From Legionella_C dresdenensis (lineage in GTDB: Bacteria > Pseudomonadota > Gammaproteobacteria > Legionellales > Legionellaceae), in the NCBI RefSeq assembly GCF_042649825.1, contig NZ_JBHSAB010000020.1, forward strand, positions 5,553 through 69,552: a DNA stretch of 64,000 nt, in the 5' to 3' direction. The first letter of the stretch is position 1; the number at the start of each line of letters is the position of its first letter. The position numbers were made by a program, and so were the translations under genes. Positions 10,490-19,936 of this stretch are shown piece by piece. Below the pieces are notes generated by a model that worked only from the letters and a program-made list of their open reading frames with translations, did no database searches and was not told the origin of the DNA.

Positions 10490-11142
10490 CAACGGCAATG
10501 ATTCTGGCTGCCGGCAGAGGCGAACGGCTAAAGCCCATCACTTACTCTACGCCCAAGGCAATGTGCAGAATAAAAGGCATTCCTTTAATCGAAACGCATG
10601 TGACTAATCTGGTAAAGGCAGGCATTACCCGCATTATTATTAACCATGCTTATCTTGGCGATCAGATTCGCCGCCATCTCCGTGATGGCCGTCAATTGGG
10701 TGCGGAAATTATTTATTCCCCCGAGCCGCCCGGCGGGCTGGAAACCGGCGGCGGGATATTTCATGCTTTACCGTTATTAGGCAAGGAACCGTTTATTACG
10801 GTTAATGCCGACATTGTTACTGATTTCAATTTTGAGCAGTTGCAATTACCAGCTGATTCATTGGCTCATCTTGTCCTTGCGGTGCCGCCACAAGCTAAAC
10901 AATCAGGCGATTTTGGTCTGGAACAAGGGAAAGTGGTGAATACGCCCCGGCAATATATTTTTTCCGGCATTACCTGTTATCACCCTGAGGCGTTTGCTAA
11001 TTGCGAGCGCGGACGGTATTCAGTCATAACGTTGTTAAGGCAATTGGCTGACTCAGGCAGGCTGACAGGCAGCCTGATGAGCGATTACTGGATAGATATC
11101 GGTTCAGTGCAACGATTGACACTGGCCCAGCAGCAACGGTAA
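10486..11142 (+). CDS. murU: N-acetylmuramate alpha-1-phosphate uridylyltransferase MurU
   Basis: MurU converts MurNAc-1-phosphate to UDP-MurNAc, the step after AmgK, and so bypasses de novo synthesis. The N-terminus carries the nucleotidyltransferase signature: AMILAAGRGERLKP, followed by STPKAM. An NADIVTDF metal-binding stretch and a C-terminal YWIDIGS follow. The frame is open further upstream, but the ATG at 10486 directly precedes the conserved sequence and overlaps the amgK stop, so it is taken as the start (218 residues). It ends 4 bp from a convergent gene. Confidence 0.93.
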   Translation: MTTAMILAAGRGERLKPITYSTPKAMCRIKGIPLIETHVTNLVKAGITRIIINHAYLGDQIRRHLRDGRQLGAEIIYSPEPPGGLETGGGIFHALPLLGKEPFITVNADIVTDFNFEQLQLPADSLAHLVLAVPPQAKQSGDFGLEQGKVVNTPRQYIFSGITCYHPEAFANCERGRYSVITLLRQLADSGRLTGSLMSDYWIDIGSVQRLTLAQQQR

Positions 11143-11146
11143 TCCG

Positions 11147-11929
11147 TTAGCGCCCCATTCCACCGGAACTGGCTGTTGGCGCTTCTGGCTCAGCAGGTGT
11201 TTGCCCTGCTTCCTGGCGGGCGGCTGGTTGTTGTGCAACCGGTTTTCCTTCCGTGACATCGGCCTTGATATATTCAGGTGGGAACGGACGCTGTTGCATT
11301 TGAACTTTAACTCCCCTATCCGCATAGAACTTGGCCAAACCTTCCTGCTTATCCTCAATAAGCTGCCTGATTCGCTCAGCATCAGCTCTGGAGGGCTTGC
11401 CGGCTTTATCAGTTACTGTTTGGCCCTTGGAATCGGCCTGATAAAGTACGCTTTCATCATTCACAACCTGTTTTTCAGCCAACCAGGCATTTAATAAATA
11501 ATCCAGTTTCTTTTGCAAAGCCGGGTCGAGCGGCGCGCCTTCACTTGAAAAACCTCTGACGAGTTGGGCAAAATTGGTTTCAATAGCATAATCGATTTTG
11601 ACTGACTTACCCGCAAGTTCATCGATAATCGCCTTGGCAGAATCCTGGGAGACATTCCGTTGTAGATTTTCAAAACCTGACCTGTTTGGCATTTCGCCTT
11701 CCCAAGGATTTGAGCGATCCTTCTGTAATCCCATATTATCAACAATTTCTTTAAGCGGAATTAAAAATTCTCTTGCGCCTTGAGCACGGGGATTGCTATC
11801 AATTCTTTGTTCTAATTGCTGTATAAAATACTCGTTAGCCTGATTATCCGAATCGGATTGTGTGAGCTCGAAACACTTCACAACAGCTGGTTTGGGAGGT
11901 AAAAATATAGACTGGGCTAAGTCCGGCAT
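11147..11929 (-). CDS. Hypothetical soluble protein, Pro/Ala/Gln-rich tail
   Basis: A 260-residue protein that I do not recognise. It has no signal peptide or membrane segment. The body (about residues 20-205) is charged and probably helical. The last 45 residues are a low-complexity Pro/Ala/Gln/Glu tail ending SSGGMGR. The ATG at 11929 is the first in frame. The gene converges on murU with a 4-bp gap, and the intergenic space behind it is filled by a dispersed repeat. A type IV secretion substrate is possible given the presumed organism, but nothing in the sequence proves it. Confidence 0.7.
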   Translation of the reverse strand: MPDLAQSIFLPPKPAVVKCFELTQSDSDNQANEYFIQQLEQRIDSNPRAQGAREFLIPLKEIVDNMGLQKDRSNPWEGEMPNRSGFENLQRNVSQDSAKAIIDELAGKSVKIDYAIETNFAQLVRGFSSEGAPLDPALQKKLDYLLNAWLAEKQVVNDESVLYQADSKGQTVTDKAGKPSRADAERIRQLIEDKQEGLAKFYADRGVKVQMQQRPFPPEYIKADVTEGKPVAQQPAARQEAGQTPAEPEAPTASSGGMGR

Positions 11930-12040
11930 AATGTTTCACTCGCAATTGGTTTGTGTACAAATATACATGAACAGTATAGCAAAAAAATATTGGGTTATCA
12001 GCCGATTTGTGGTGCAGTTTGTAGCCTTGCGCAGCCCACC

Positions 12041-12164
12041 CACTATCATTAAGTTAAGAAAATATGTCATCCCCGCGCAGGCGGGGATCCATCCATCAAA
12101 CAAGGTAAGGAGCCAACTTGAAAAATGGATTCCCGCCTTCGCGGGAATGACAGTATCCTTGACC
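12041..12164. repeat. Dispersed palindromic repeat (MITE-like), copy A
   Basis: The copy runs from an ATTAAGTTAAG left end through TGTCATCCCCGCGCAGGCGG and a central CAAGGTAAGGAGCCAACTTG segment to GGATTCCCGCCTTCGCGGG. The two arms are inverted repeats. The central part is nearly identical to copies at 19781-19901 and 52873-52999, and a partial copy lies at about 30366-30424. No coding capacity. Confidence 0.85.
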
Positions 12165-12167
12165 CTT

Positions 12168-14609
12168 TTAATCCATAGGATTTTTATAATTATCCGCGAC
12201 TGATTCGAACTTTTTATTTTTCATGGAATCAAAGCTGAACTCATCGACCTGAATCGCATCCCAGCGCGCACGCTCCATTGCAACCAGACTATCCATCTCG
12301 GTCTGGGTCAAATCGCCTTTTTCAACCCGCTCGGCAAGCTTTTTCTTGAAGGCACCAAATGAATAACGCTTCAGATCCGCGACCTTACTAATTAATTCAT
12401 CATTTTTGATCATTTCCTGCAGAGCATATTCCATTTTATCCACTGACTGCGCGGGGTTATTGCTTAAATAAATCCATTTTTTCAGACCAGCGCGGTATTG
12501 ATTATTACTCGTCATTAATTTTGCCAGTTTGTTATCCATGCGGTCACAGGGATAACACATAGTTTGTCCGAGGGGGAAAGCGATTAAGCGAGCCAATAGG
12601 CCAATAATCCGTGAGGGGAAGTTATTGCAGAAACGGATTAGGGATTGCTGGGCATGGTAAAAACAGTATGCGACAGCCCATTTGGCATGAGCCTTCTGAT
12701 CGGCATGACAGTCGTTTTGCTGATAAAGGCGTAAGGCTGCCATTGCCATATACAGATAAGACATACCATCAGCCAGCCGTGCCGACAGGCGTTCTTTACG
12801 TTTCAAATCGCCGCCAAGATAAACCAGGGCTAAATCTGCTAACCACGCATAAGCATGACTTAAGCGGGCAAGCCGTTGATAATCGCGCTTTAAATCGTTA
12901 TCCGGTGCACTGATAAACACACCGCCAGTCCAACCAGAGCAAATTGTTTTAGCAAAATTTTGCATGAAATAGTAAATGTGTTTCCAGAGCACGTCGCCAA
13001 ATGCTTTTTTATCCTGTCTCGAAACGGCGTAAAACTCTTCGCGGATAAAAGGATGACATGCCATCGACCCCTGACCGAAAATCAGCAGGTTACGCGACAT
13101 AATATTAGCCCCTTCTACCGTAATGGAAATCGGCACCCCCATATAATGACCGGTTAAATAATTACGCGGACCGACAACTACGGCACGGCCTGCATGAATA
13201 TCCATGGCATTATTTACCGCTTTGCGGGCAAGTTCGGTATTAAAATATTTGGTGATTGCTGACGCAACAGACGGTTTTTTATGTTGATTAACCGCGGCCA
13301 CTGTCAATAAACGGGTGGCATTAACCAGATAATTATAACCACCAATTTCGGCAAGCTTCTCTTCTATCCCTTCAAACTGGCCAATTTCAACGCTAAATTG
13401 TTTCCGTACTCGTGCAAATGCACTGGAAGTTAAATAAGCAATCGATGATGAAGCGGCACCTAAAGCCGGTAAGGAAATTGAGCGGCCGATTGATAAGCAC
13501 TCGACCAGCATTTGCCAGCCGCGGCCAGCATTTTTCTGACCGCCGATAATCGAATCCAGAGGAACAAAAATGTTTTCGCCGCGGATTGTTCCGTTCATAA
13601 AGGGTTGATCCGCCGGCAGATGGCGGTTACCGATTTCCAGATTTTCAGTGGTTCGAGGAATTAATACGCAGGTAATTCCTTCCTGGCCAGTGCCATTCAG
13701 CAACCCGTCCGGATCTCGTAAATTAACCGCCAATCCGATTAAGGTAGCAACTGGCGCAAGCGTAATCCAGCGTTTGTTCAGGTTATTGATAGTCAGCCCG
13801 ACGACTTCTTTACCATCCACTGTTTTTTTAGTCACAATTGCCTGCGACTGGATTGACGTCGCATCACTACCGGCACCCGGTTCTGTCAGTGCGAAACAGG
13901 GTATATCAATGCCTTTAGCCAAATTAGGCAGGTACTTCGCTTTTTGCTCATCAGTACCATAATAATGCAGCAATTCGCCTGGGCCTAATGAATTGGGAAC
14001 CATAACGGTAACCGCCGCAACCCCTGAGCGAGTGGCAATTTTCATCACGACATCAGAGTGCGCACGGGCGGAAAACCCTTTGCCGCCAAACTCTTTGGAA
14101 ATAACCAGTCCGAAAAAACCATTTTCTTTGAGGTATTTCCAGACTTTCTGCGGTAAATCGCGCTCAAGGCTGATATCCCATTCATCGAGCATATCGCACA
14201 GGGCCTGAACTTCGTTATCCAGAAATGATTGTTCCTCAGGCGTTAGTTCGGTTGATATGGCCGCCAGCTTGTTCCAATCAGGATTACCCGTAAAAATATC
14301 CTGTTCAATCCAGGTATCGCCAGCATTCAGCGCCTCTTCCTCGGTTTTTGACAATTTGGGAACTGCTTTATCAGCGTGTTTATAGATCACATCAGTAATT
14401 CTTTCACGGACAGGTTGCGCATGTACCAAAACCGCCGCAGCGATAATTGCAAGCCAAACCAGAATTCCAGCTATGACAGGCATACCAATAACGAAAGTCG
14501 CGATGATAAGGTACACGCCACTGCCAATCTCCCAAACCGGCGATTTAATCCCGCGAGCAAGCACGACCAGTGTGAAAATGAGATAAATAAGAAACAGAAT
14601 TATTGCCAT
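12168..14609 (-). CDS. fadE: Acyl-CoA dehydrogenase FadE
   Basis: FadE catalyses the first step of fatty-acid beta-oxidation, the FAD-dependent acyl-CoA to trans-2-enoyl-CoA reaction. At 813 residues it matches the long FadE subfamily. Two N-terminal hydrophobic segments (about 1-25 and 30-60) suggest membrane anchoring. The dehydrogenase core follows with CFALTEPGAGSDA and an EGIEEKLAEIGGYNY stretch, then the FadE-type C-terminal domain (DUF1974). The ATG at 14609 has a good ribosome site (AAGGAAGGG) upstream. It stands alone, flanked by repeat copy A on the 3' side. Confidence 0.94.
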   Translation of the reverse strand: MAIILFLIYLIFTLVVLARGIKSPVWEIGSGVYLIIATFVIGMPVIAGILVWLAIIAAAVLVHAQPVRERITDVIYKHADKAVPKLSKTEEEALNAGDTWIEQDIFTGNPDWNKLAAISTELTPEEQSFLDNEVQALCDMLDEWDISLERDLPQKVWKYLKENGFFGLVISKEFGGKGFSARAHSDVVMKIATRSGVAAVTVMVPNSLGPGELLHYYGTDEQKAKYLPNLAKGIDIPCFALTEPGAGSDATSIQSQAIVTKKTVDGKEVVGLTINNLNKRWITLAPVATLIGLAVNLRDPDGLLNGTGQEGITCVLIPRTTENLEIGNRHLPADQPFMNGTIRGENIFVPLDSIIGGQKNAGRGWQMLVECLSIGRSISLPALGAASSSIAYLTSSAFARVRKQFSVEIGQFEGIEEKLAEIGGYNYLVNATRLLTVAAVNQHKKPSVASAITKYFNTELARKAVNNAMDIHAGRAVVVGPRNYLTGHYMGVPISITVEGANIMSRNLLIFGQGSMACHPFIREEFYAVSRQDKKAFGDVLWKHIYYFMQNFAKTICSGWTGGVFISAPDNDLKRDYQRLARLSHAYAWLADLALVYLGGDLKRKERLSARLADGMSYLYMAMAALRLYQQNDCHADQKAHAKWAVAYCFYHAQQSLIRFCNNFPSRIIGLLARLIAFPLGQTMCYPCDRMDNKLAKLMTSNNQYRAGLKKWIYLSNNPAQSVDKMEYALQEMIKNDELISKVADLKRYSFGAFKKKLAERVEKGDLTQTEMDSLVAMERARWDAIQVDEFSFDSMKNKKFESVADNYKNPMD

Positions 14610-14770
14610 TGCAGCCCTTCCTTTGCCTTTAGCCTGTTAAATTGATTATTAAATCAGTAGTATATACTCAATAAACTTGAAAATGCTATTTTTAGTAATG
14701 TCGCCATGAGAATGCTGGGCTTCACAGACCAGCCCGCTCCTTTGGTTTTAGAGGGTAAGGACCCAAATAG

Positions 14771-15397
14771 ATGAATAAACGTTTGATATGGAATTTCGAA
14801 ATAGACGGCAAGCGTGCTTTGAAACTGCCGAAACAGACTGATGATGCCGATGACAATATCCGTTGGGAGATACGCTATTTCTGGCCGGAGCAGGCAATCA
14901 TCACCATTCACAACCTGGATAAAAGTTTTCTCGAACTGGCAAATTATCAGATTAAACAACGGCAGGATGTTTATTATCTGATGCCAGATAAGGAATATAA
15001 TATTAAATTCAGGCGACAGGAATTATTGTATAAACCCTTGGTCAGCGAACATAACGGCTGCCAGGGCTTTGCCAGAAAAATCAGTCTGGCTGATTGCACT
15101 GAAAACGATATATTACCCGGCACAGGACATTTGACTGCGCTGGAGTTTTCCGAGCAGATAAGAAGTCAGAGCACTAAAATTCATGTAGATAAAGAAGCGT
15201 TTATCTACAAGTTTGCCACAGCACCATCAATCAAGCTTGAATTAGCTCGCTTTCACACCGCCGGCAAAACTTTTTTCAGCGTGTGCATTGAAGGGCGAAG
15301 TCAAAAACTGGTTGAACAGGTTGCAAGCAATCTCATTAAAGATAAATCACCTTGTGGTTATGTTCCTTTTTTAAAGCAGACTATCAATCATGATTAA
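14771..15397 (+). CDS. Hypothetical protein upstream of a ChrA-type transporter
   Basis: A 208-residue soluble protein with no signal peptide that I do not recognise. It contains several aromatic, strand-like stretches (IRWEIRYFWPEQAIITIHNL) and no catalytic motif I can name. Its 3' end overlaps the start of the next gene by 8 bp, which supports this strand and frame over a 101-residue antisense frame. An AAGGA ribosome site sits at about 14756. The overlap suggests it is co-expressed with the transporter and perhaps with ppk. Function unknown. Confidence 0.7.
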   Translation: MNKRLIWNFEIDGKRALKLPKQTDDADDNIRWEIRYFWPEQAIITIHNLDKSFLELANYQIKQRQDVYYLMPDKEYNIKFRRQELLYKPLVSEHNGCQGFARKISLADCTENDILPGTGHLTALEFSEQIRSQSTKIHVDKEAFIYKFATAPSIKLELARFHTAGKTFFSVCIEGRSQKLVEQVASNLIKDKSPCGYVPFLKQTINHD

Positions 15398-15923
15398 TAA
15401 TTTACTTCAGGTGATTTACAGTTTCGGTAAAATTGGAACCATTTCGCTCGGCGGCGGTAACTCGATGCTGAAACTGATCGAATATGAAGCGGTTAATTAC
15501 CGTCATTGGGTCGGACAGGAAGAATTTATTCAGATGGTCGGCTCAACGTTTCTGTTTCCCGGGTTAACCGCAGTCAAGCTTGCGGCCCTTATCGGTTATA
15601 AAGCAGCAGGTATTATCGGGCTACTCATGGCGGTACTGTGTTTAAATTTGCCGGGATTAATGCTGGCAATCGCCGGTTATCGTCTGTTAACGGCCTATAA
15701 TACGCCTTTTGCCCATAAAATTATGGTTGCAGTTCAATATGGCGCTCTGGCATTATTAGCAGCTGCCTGCTATTCAGTAGGTCAGGGGATCGTAAGCTCA
15801 TATTGGTCTATCCCGGTTGTTCTGGCGACCATTGTCTTTTTTATGGCACTGGTTTATATCGATTTGTCGCCATTTTGGGGCTTTATCGGCTTTATAGGTA
15901 TTTGTTTTTTTATGGTGAGATGA
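15390..15923 (+). CDS. Half-size ChrA-family chromate-type transporter
   Basis: An integral membrane protein of the CHR family. At 177 residues it corresponds to one half of full-length ChrA, as in the short-chain CHR proteins. It starts FGKIGTISLGGGNS, the family's glycine-rich first motif, followed by QEEFIQMVGSTFLFPG and four or five hydrophobic helices. Short CHR proteins usually occur as a pair of genes with opposite topology. No partner is visible here, so either a homodimer forms or the substrate differs. It overlaps the upstream gene by 8 bp and is followed 10 bp later by ppk. Confidence 0.8.
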   Translation: MINNLLQVIYSFGKIGTISLGGGNSMLKLIEYEAVNYRHWVGQEEFIQMVGSTFLFPGLTAVKLAALIGYKAAGIIGLLMAVLCLNLPGLMLAIAGYRLLTAYNTPFAHKIMVAVQYGALALLAAACYSVGQGIVSSYWSIPVVLATIVFFMALVYIDLSPFWGFIGFIGICFFMVR

Positions 15924-15933
15924 CGGAGACGGT

Positions 15934-18015
15934 ATGGATACTGCCTTAACAGATGATCTGGACAATCCGGAATACTATATAAACCGGGAATTTACCTCCC
16001 TGGCTTTTAATGAACGGGTTTTGCAACTGGCTACCGATGAGCGTATCCCTCTGCTGGAGAGGATGCGTTTTTTGTGTATCTGCAGCGGCAACCTTGATGA
16101 GTTCTTCGAGATCCGGGTGGCCGGTTTAAAGGAAAAAATAGCTCTGGCTTCTTACAAAGCCAATATCGATGGCTTACGGGCGGAAGAAATTTTCAGCCAG
16201 CTCAGTAAGAAAGTTCATCAGCTTACTGATGATATTTATCAGATTTTTAACGACAAGCTGCTTCCAGCCTTGCGGGCTGAAAACATTCATTTACTGGAAC
16301 CCGAACGCTGGACGGATGATATCCGCTTATGGGTGAAACATTATTTTAAAAATGAAATTGTACCGATTATAAGCCCTATCGCACTCGATCTGGCCCACCC
16401 CTTCCCGCGCCTGTTTAATAAAAGCCTCAATTTTATTATTTCGCTGCGTGGTAAGGATGCTTTTGACCGTAACATTGATTACGCCGTAGTGCATGCGCCA
16501 CGGTCGATTCCGCGCCTTATTCCACTGCCTTCTGAATTATGCGAGGATGGCGGCAGTTATTCCGTCTACTTATCTTCTATTATCCAGGCCCATGTTCATA
16601 GCCTGTTTCCAGGCATGGAAATCACCGGTTGCTACCCTTTCCGACTGACGCGAAACAGTGATCTGTTTCTACGGGAAGAGGAAATTGATGATTTGGCAGT
16701 TGCGGTACAGCGCGAATTGTTTTCCCGTCATTATGGTCATGTAGTAAGGCTTGAAATTGACAAAAGTTGCCCTGAACCCATTGTTGATTTCCTATTGCAA
16801 AAACATCACTTACACCATGAAGATGCTTATTATTGCGACGGGCCGGTGAATCTGCGCCGATATTATAATGCTTTTAACCGAATTGACAGGCCTGATTTGG
16901 ATTATCCGCCTCTCAATGTGCAATACCCCGAAGCTGTGCATATGCGCCGCAATGTCTTTGCCGTTCTGGATGAGCGGGATATTTTATTGCATCACCCCTA
17001 TCAGAGTTATGAAGTAGTCATTGATTTTGTTCGTCAGGCCGCCAGTGATCCCAATGTACTGGCAATCAAGCAGACCTTGTATCGTACTCACTCTGAGTCC
17101 GTCATGGTTAAAGCCCTGGTTGAAGCCGCCCGTTCAGGAAAAGAAGTGACAGCGGTTGTTGAGCTACGCGCCCGCTTTGATGAGGAATCCAATCTGAAAC
17201 TGGCTAATCGGCTTCATGAAGGCGGCGTATTAGTACTTTACGGCGTCATGGGTTATAAAACCCATGCCAAAATGACGATGGTTGTCCGCCGTTCACATGG
17301 CAAACTCAAGCGTTATGTTCATCTTGGCACTGGTAATTATCACGAACAGACTGCAAAGCGTTATACCGATTTTGGCCTGTTAACCTGTGAACCCAATATT
17401 ACCAATGACGTTCAGATTATCTTCCAGCAGCTTACCGGGCTTGGTAAAACAGTCAAGTTAAAAGAGCTTTGCCATTCGCCATTTACGTTGCAAAAACACC
17501 TGCTAAACCACATTGAAGAATGTATTAACTGCGCACGACAAGGGAAGGAAGCCGAGATCAATATTAAAGTGAACGGTCTCACTGACAAGTTAATGATTAA
17601 GGCGCTGTATCAGGCTTCTCAGGCAGGAGTTAAAATAAATCTGATTGTCCGTAGCCTCTGCTGTTTGAGGCCCGGAATTCCTGGAGTTTCTGATAATATC
17701 CGCGTGATCTCGGTTCTGGGCCGTTTTCTTGAGCATCATCGGGTTTATTATTTTCAGGCTGATGGGAAAGAATATTATTATTGTGCCAGTGCAGATTTAA
17801 TGGAACGCAATCTTTATAACCGGATTGAAATATTGTTTCCAATTCTCGATGATGATTGCCGTTGGCGGATTAAGAACGAGATCTTTAAAAATTATTTGCG
17901 TGATAATAGCAACTCCTGGGAAATGCAGCCTGATGGCAGTTATAAACATTCTGCCAATGGTAATCATAGCGCGCAGGAGCGGTTGATTGAGCTTTATTCG
18001 AGGAATGTGGAGTAA
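15934..18015 (+). CDS. ppk: Polyphosphate kinase 1
   Basis: Ppk1 reversibly polymerises the gamma-phosphate of ATP into polyphosphate. The 693-residue length is normal. It begins with the N domain (YINREFTSLAFNERV) and has the two HKD-like catalytic domains. The autophosphorylated His is expected at residue 444 (YKTHAKMTMVVRR), and a second conserved His pair lies at 601-602 (LEHHRVYYF). The ATG at 15934 is preceded by CGGAG. It follows the ChrA-like gene closely and is probably in the same transcript. No ppx is adjacent. Confidence 0.96.
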   Translation: MDTALTDDLDNPEYYINREFTSLAFNERVLQLATDERIPLLERMRFLCICSGNLDEFFEIRVAGLKEKIALASYKANIDGLRAEEIFSQLSKKVHQLTDDIYQIFNDKLLPALRAENIHLLEPERWTDDIRLWVKHYFKNEIVPIISPIALDLAHPFPRLFNKSLNFIISLRGKDAFDRNIDYAVVHAPRSIPRLIPLPSELCEDGGSYSVYLSSIIQAHVHSLFPGMEITGCYPFRLTRNSDLFLREEEIDDLAVAVQRELFSRHYGHVVRLEIDKSCPEPIVDFLLQKHHLHHEDAYYCDGPVNLRRYYNAFNRIDRPDLDYPPLNVQYPEAVHMRRNVFAVLDERDILLHHPYQSYEVVIDFVRQAASDPNVLAIKQTLYRTHSESVMVKALVEAARSGKEVTAVVELRARFDEESNLKLANRLHEGGVLVLYGVMGYKTHAKMTMVVRRSHGKLKRYVHLGTGNYHEQTAKRYTDFGLLTCEPNITNDVQIIFQQLTGLGKTVKLKELCHSPFTLQKHLLNHIEECINCARQGKEAEINIKVNGLTDKLMIKALYQASQAGVKINLIVRSLCCLRPGIPGVSDNIRVISVLGRFLEHHRVYYFQADGKEYYYCASADLMERNLYNRIEILFPILDDDCRWRIKNEIFKNYLRDNSNSWEMQPDGSYKHSANGNHSAQERLIELYSRNVE

Positions 18016-18020
18016 GAAGT

Positions 18021-18044
18021 GTTGGGCTTTACAGTCCAACCTAC
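18021..18044. repeat. REP-like palindrome
   Basis: GTTGGGCTTTACAGTCCAAC plus CTAC forms a short hairpin between the convergent ppk and epmB. The same core recurs at 27121 and, in a looser form, at 6677-6766 and about 14717. It may serve as a shared terminator. Confidence 0.65.
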
Positions 18045-18050
18045 ATTATT

Positions 18051-19031
18051 TTATAACAGGGTTTTGCTTTTTTTGCCGGCTTCTTCCCTAGCCAGGCGGG
18101 GAACGAGGTAGCCGGGCAGGCGTTGTTGTAATTCATTGTGGATTGACTGCGCGGTTTCGGTTGGTAAATCAAAATGGGCAGCGCCTGTCACTTTGTCCAG
18201 TACATGCAGGTAATAAGGTAAAACACCACAGTCAAAAAGCGCCCTGCTTAAGTCAGCCAGCGTATCTGGACAATCATTGATATTCTTTAGTAATACCGAT
18301 TGATTTAACAGGGTACAACCGGCAGCGCGTAATCTGTCGCACGTCTGTTTTACTGAGTGATCAATTTCCTGGGCATGGTTGCAATGCAAAACTATCACTT
18401 TCTGCAAAGGAATATTTGACAGCAGCGCAATTAACTCCGCATTGATACGCTCTGGCAGTACCACTGGGATTCGGGTATGAATCCGTAATGTTTTCAGATG
18501 AGGAATAGCGGCCAGCCGGGAAATTAATCGCTCAAGAATTGCATCCGAAGCTAACAGCGGATCACCGCCGCTAAAAATAACTTCATGAATATCGCTATGC
18601 TGGCTGATATATTCTATTGCCTGTTGCCAGCCTTCCCGGCCAGGATTATTTTCCTGATAAGGGAAATGGCGGCGGAAACAATAGCGGCAATTCACAGCGC
18701 AAGCACCTGTTACCGTTAACAGCAGCCGGCCATTGTATTTATGTAATAAACCCGGTATCGCATTACTGCTGCGTTCATCAAGCGGGTCCTGATTATAACC
18801 GTCGCTTTCGACTAATTCATTGTCAGTTGCAAGCACCTGAAGCAATAAGGGGTCGTGTGGATTGCCAGGCATCATACGCCGGGCAAAGCCGCGCGGAACC
18901 CGGGTTTTAAATTGCTGTTCTGCGTCCTGGCTGCCTAATTGCTCGGGCAGATTCAGAAACTGTAATAATTGTCGTGTATTGGCAAAGCCCTGTGCCAGAA
19001 TTTTTTGCCAACTCACTTCGGAATCTCGCAT
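18051..19031 (-). CDS. epmB: EF-P beta-lysylation protein EpmB (radical SAM 2,3-aminomutase)
   Basis: EpmB isomerises L-alpha-lysine to (R)-beta-lysine, which EpmA attaches to elongation factor P. The radical-SAM cluster ligands are Cys111, Cys115 and Cys118 (CAVNCRYC). The downstream FSGGDPLLASD is the SAM/PLP-binding pattern of the lysine 2,3-aminomutase family. The 326-residue length matches EpmB rather than the longer clostridial aminomutases. It is divergent from efp, its modification target, across 69 bp. No epmA is in the window. Confidence 0.95.
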   Translation of the reverse strand: MRDSEVSWQKILAQGFANTRQLLQFLNLPEQLGSQDAEQQFKTRVPRGFARRMMPGNPHDPLLLQVLATDNELVESDGYNQDPLDERSSNAIPGLLHKYNGRLLLTVTGACAVNCRYCFRRHFPYQENNPGREGWQQAIEYISQHSDIHEVIFSGGDPLLASDAILERLISRLAAIPHLKTLRIHTRIPVVLPERINAELIALLSNIPLQKVIVLHCNHAQEIDHSVKQTCDRLRAAGCTLLNQSVLLKNINDCPDTLADLSRALFDCGVLPYYLHVLDKVTGAAHFDLPTETAQSIHNELQQRLPGYLVPRLAREEAGKKSKTLL

Positions 19032-19100
19032 TAATTGTACATAATTGGTAAACTGCGGGAACTCTAACTAAATTACAATAAAATCTCAACTGGAGAAGTA

Positions 19101-19670
19101 ATGGCGGTCTATAATAGTAATGATTTAAAACCTGGTTTAAAGATAATGGTTGATGATGCGCCTTGCACCATCGTTGAATCAGATTTCGTCAAACCTGGTA
19201 AAGGACAGGCGTTTACCCGTATTAAAATTCGCAACCTGAAAACAGGTCGTGTTGTTGAACGTACCTACAAATCAAACGAAACAGCTAATTCTGCTGACGT
19301 TGCTGATATGGAAATGCAATATCTGTATAACGATGGCGAACACTGGCATTTCATGGTTCCTGATAATTTTGAGCAATACGCCATAAGCACCGAAACATTA
19401 GCTGATGCGGCGCAATGGCTGAAAGAGCAGGATGTTTGCGTGGTTACGCTGTGGAATAATGAGCCAATTCAAGTTCTGCCGCCAAATTTCGTTATCCTGG
19501 AAATTGTGGAAACTGATCCTGGCGTGCGCGGCGATACCTCTGGCGGCGGCGGCAAGCCAGCCCGTCTGGAAACCGGCGCGGTTGTTCGTGTTCCGTTATT
19601 TGTTCAAACTGGCGAATTGATTAAAGTGGATACCCGGAAAGGCGAATATGTGTCCCGGGCGAAAGAGTAA
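19101..19670 (+). CDS. efp: Elongation factor P
   Basis: EF-P rescues ribosomes stalled on polyproline by entering between the P and E sites. The 189-residue protein has the three-domain layout. The modifiable lysine is Lys34 in KPGKGQAF, the site beta-lysylated by the EpmA/EpmB pathway. The C-terminal domain has the GVRGDTSGGG signature. The start ATG at 19101 has a clear GGAG ribosome site. The divergent pairing with epmB reinforces that Lys34 is beta-lysylated here. Confidence 0.97.
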   Translation: MAVYNSNDLKPGLKIMVDDAPCTIVESDFVKPGKGQAFTRIKIRNLKTGRVVERTYKSNETANSADVADMEMQYLYNDGEHWHFMVPDNFEQYAISTETLADAAQWLKEQDVCVVTLWNNEPIQVLPPNFVILEIVETDPGVRGDTSGGGGKPARLETGAVVRVPLFVQTGELIKVDTRKGEYVSRAKE

Positions 19671-19684
19671 ATTATAAAAAATAA

Positions 19685-19727
19685 TGTAGCCTGGGTGCAG
19701 GTCCTAAGGACCGGAACCCGGGTTTAA
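19685..19727. repeat. REP-like repeat with a GTAGCCTGGGT / ACCCGGGTTT core
   Basis: An imperfect palindrome just after efp. Related sequences occur at 30331-30367 and 51935-51995, where the pair GCCTGGGTG/CACCCAGGC or a variant of it is visible. They are intergenic and non-coding, and could act as a terminator for efp. Confidence 0.55.
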
Positions 19728-19780
19728 CTATACAAGCCTTCCTTCGAGACGGGGCTATCGCCCCTCCTCAGGCCGAACGG

Positions 19781-19901
19781 CATTGCAATTAAGTTAAGAA
19801 ATTTGTCATCCTCGCGAAGGCGGGGATCCATCCATCAAACAAGGTAAGGAGCCAACTTGAGAAATGGATTCCCGCCTTCGCGGGAATGACAGAATCCTTA
19901 A
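19781..19901. repeat. Dispersed palindromic repeat (MITE-like), copy B, with flanking direct repeats
   Basis: Starts CATTGCAATTAAGTTAAG and ends GACAGAATCCTTAA. The interior is nearly identical to copy A at 12041. The sequence CTCAGGCCGAACGG occurs immediately before (19767-19780) and immediately after (19902-19915) this copy, as a target-site duplication or a pre-existing repeat interrupted by insertion would look. Confidence 0.8.
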
Positions 19902-19936
19902 CTCAGGCCGAACGGATCTCGGTAATAACCGTCAAT

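Noticed and set aside
14654..14959. 101-codon minus-strand ORF
   Set aside because: It overlaps the start of the 208-residue plus-strand gene, which has a ribosome site and an 8-bp overlap with the next gene. The minus-strand product has no protein character.
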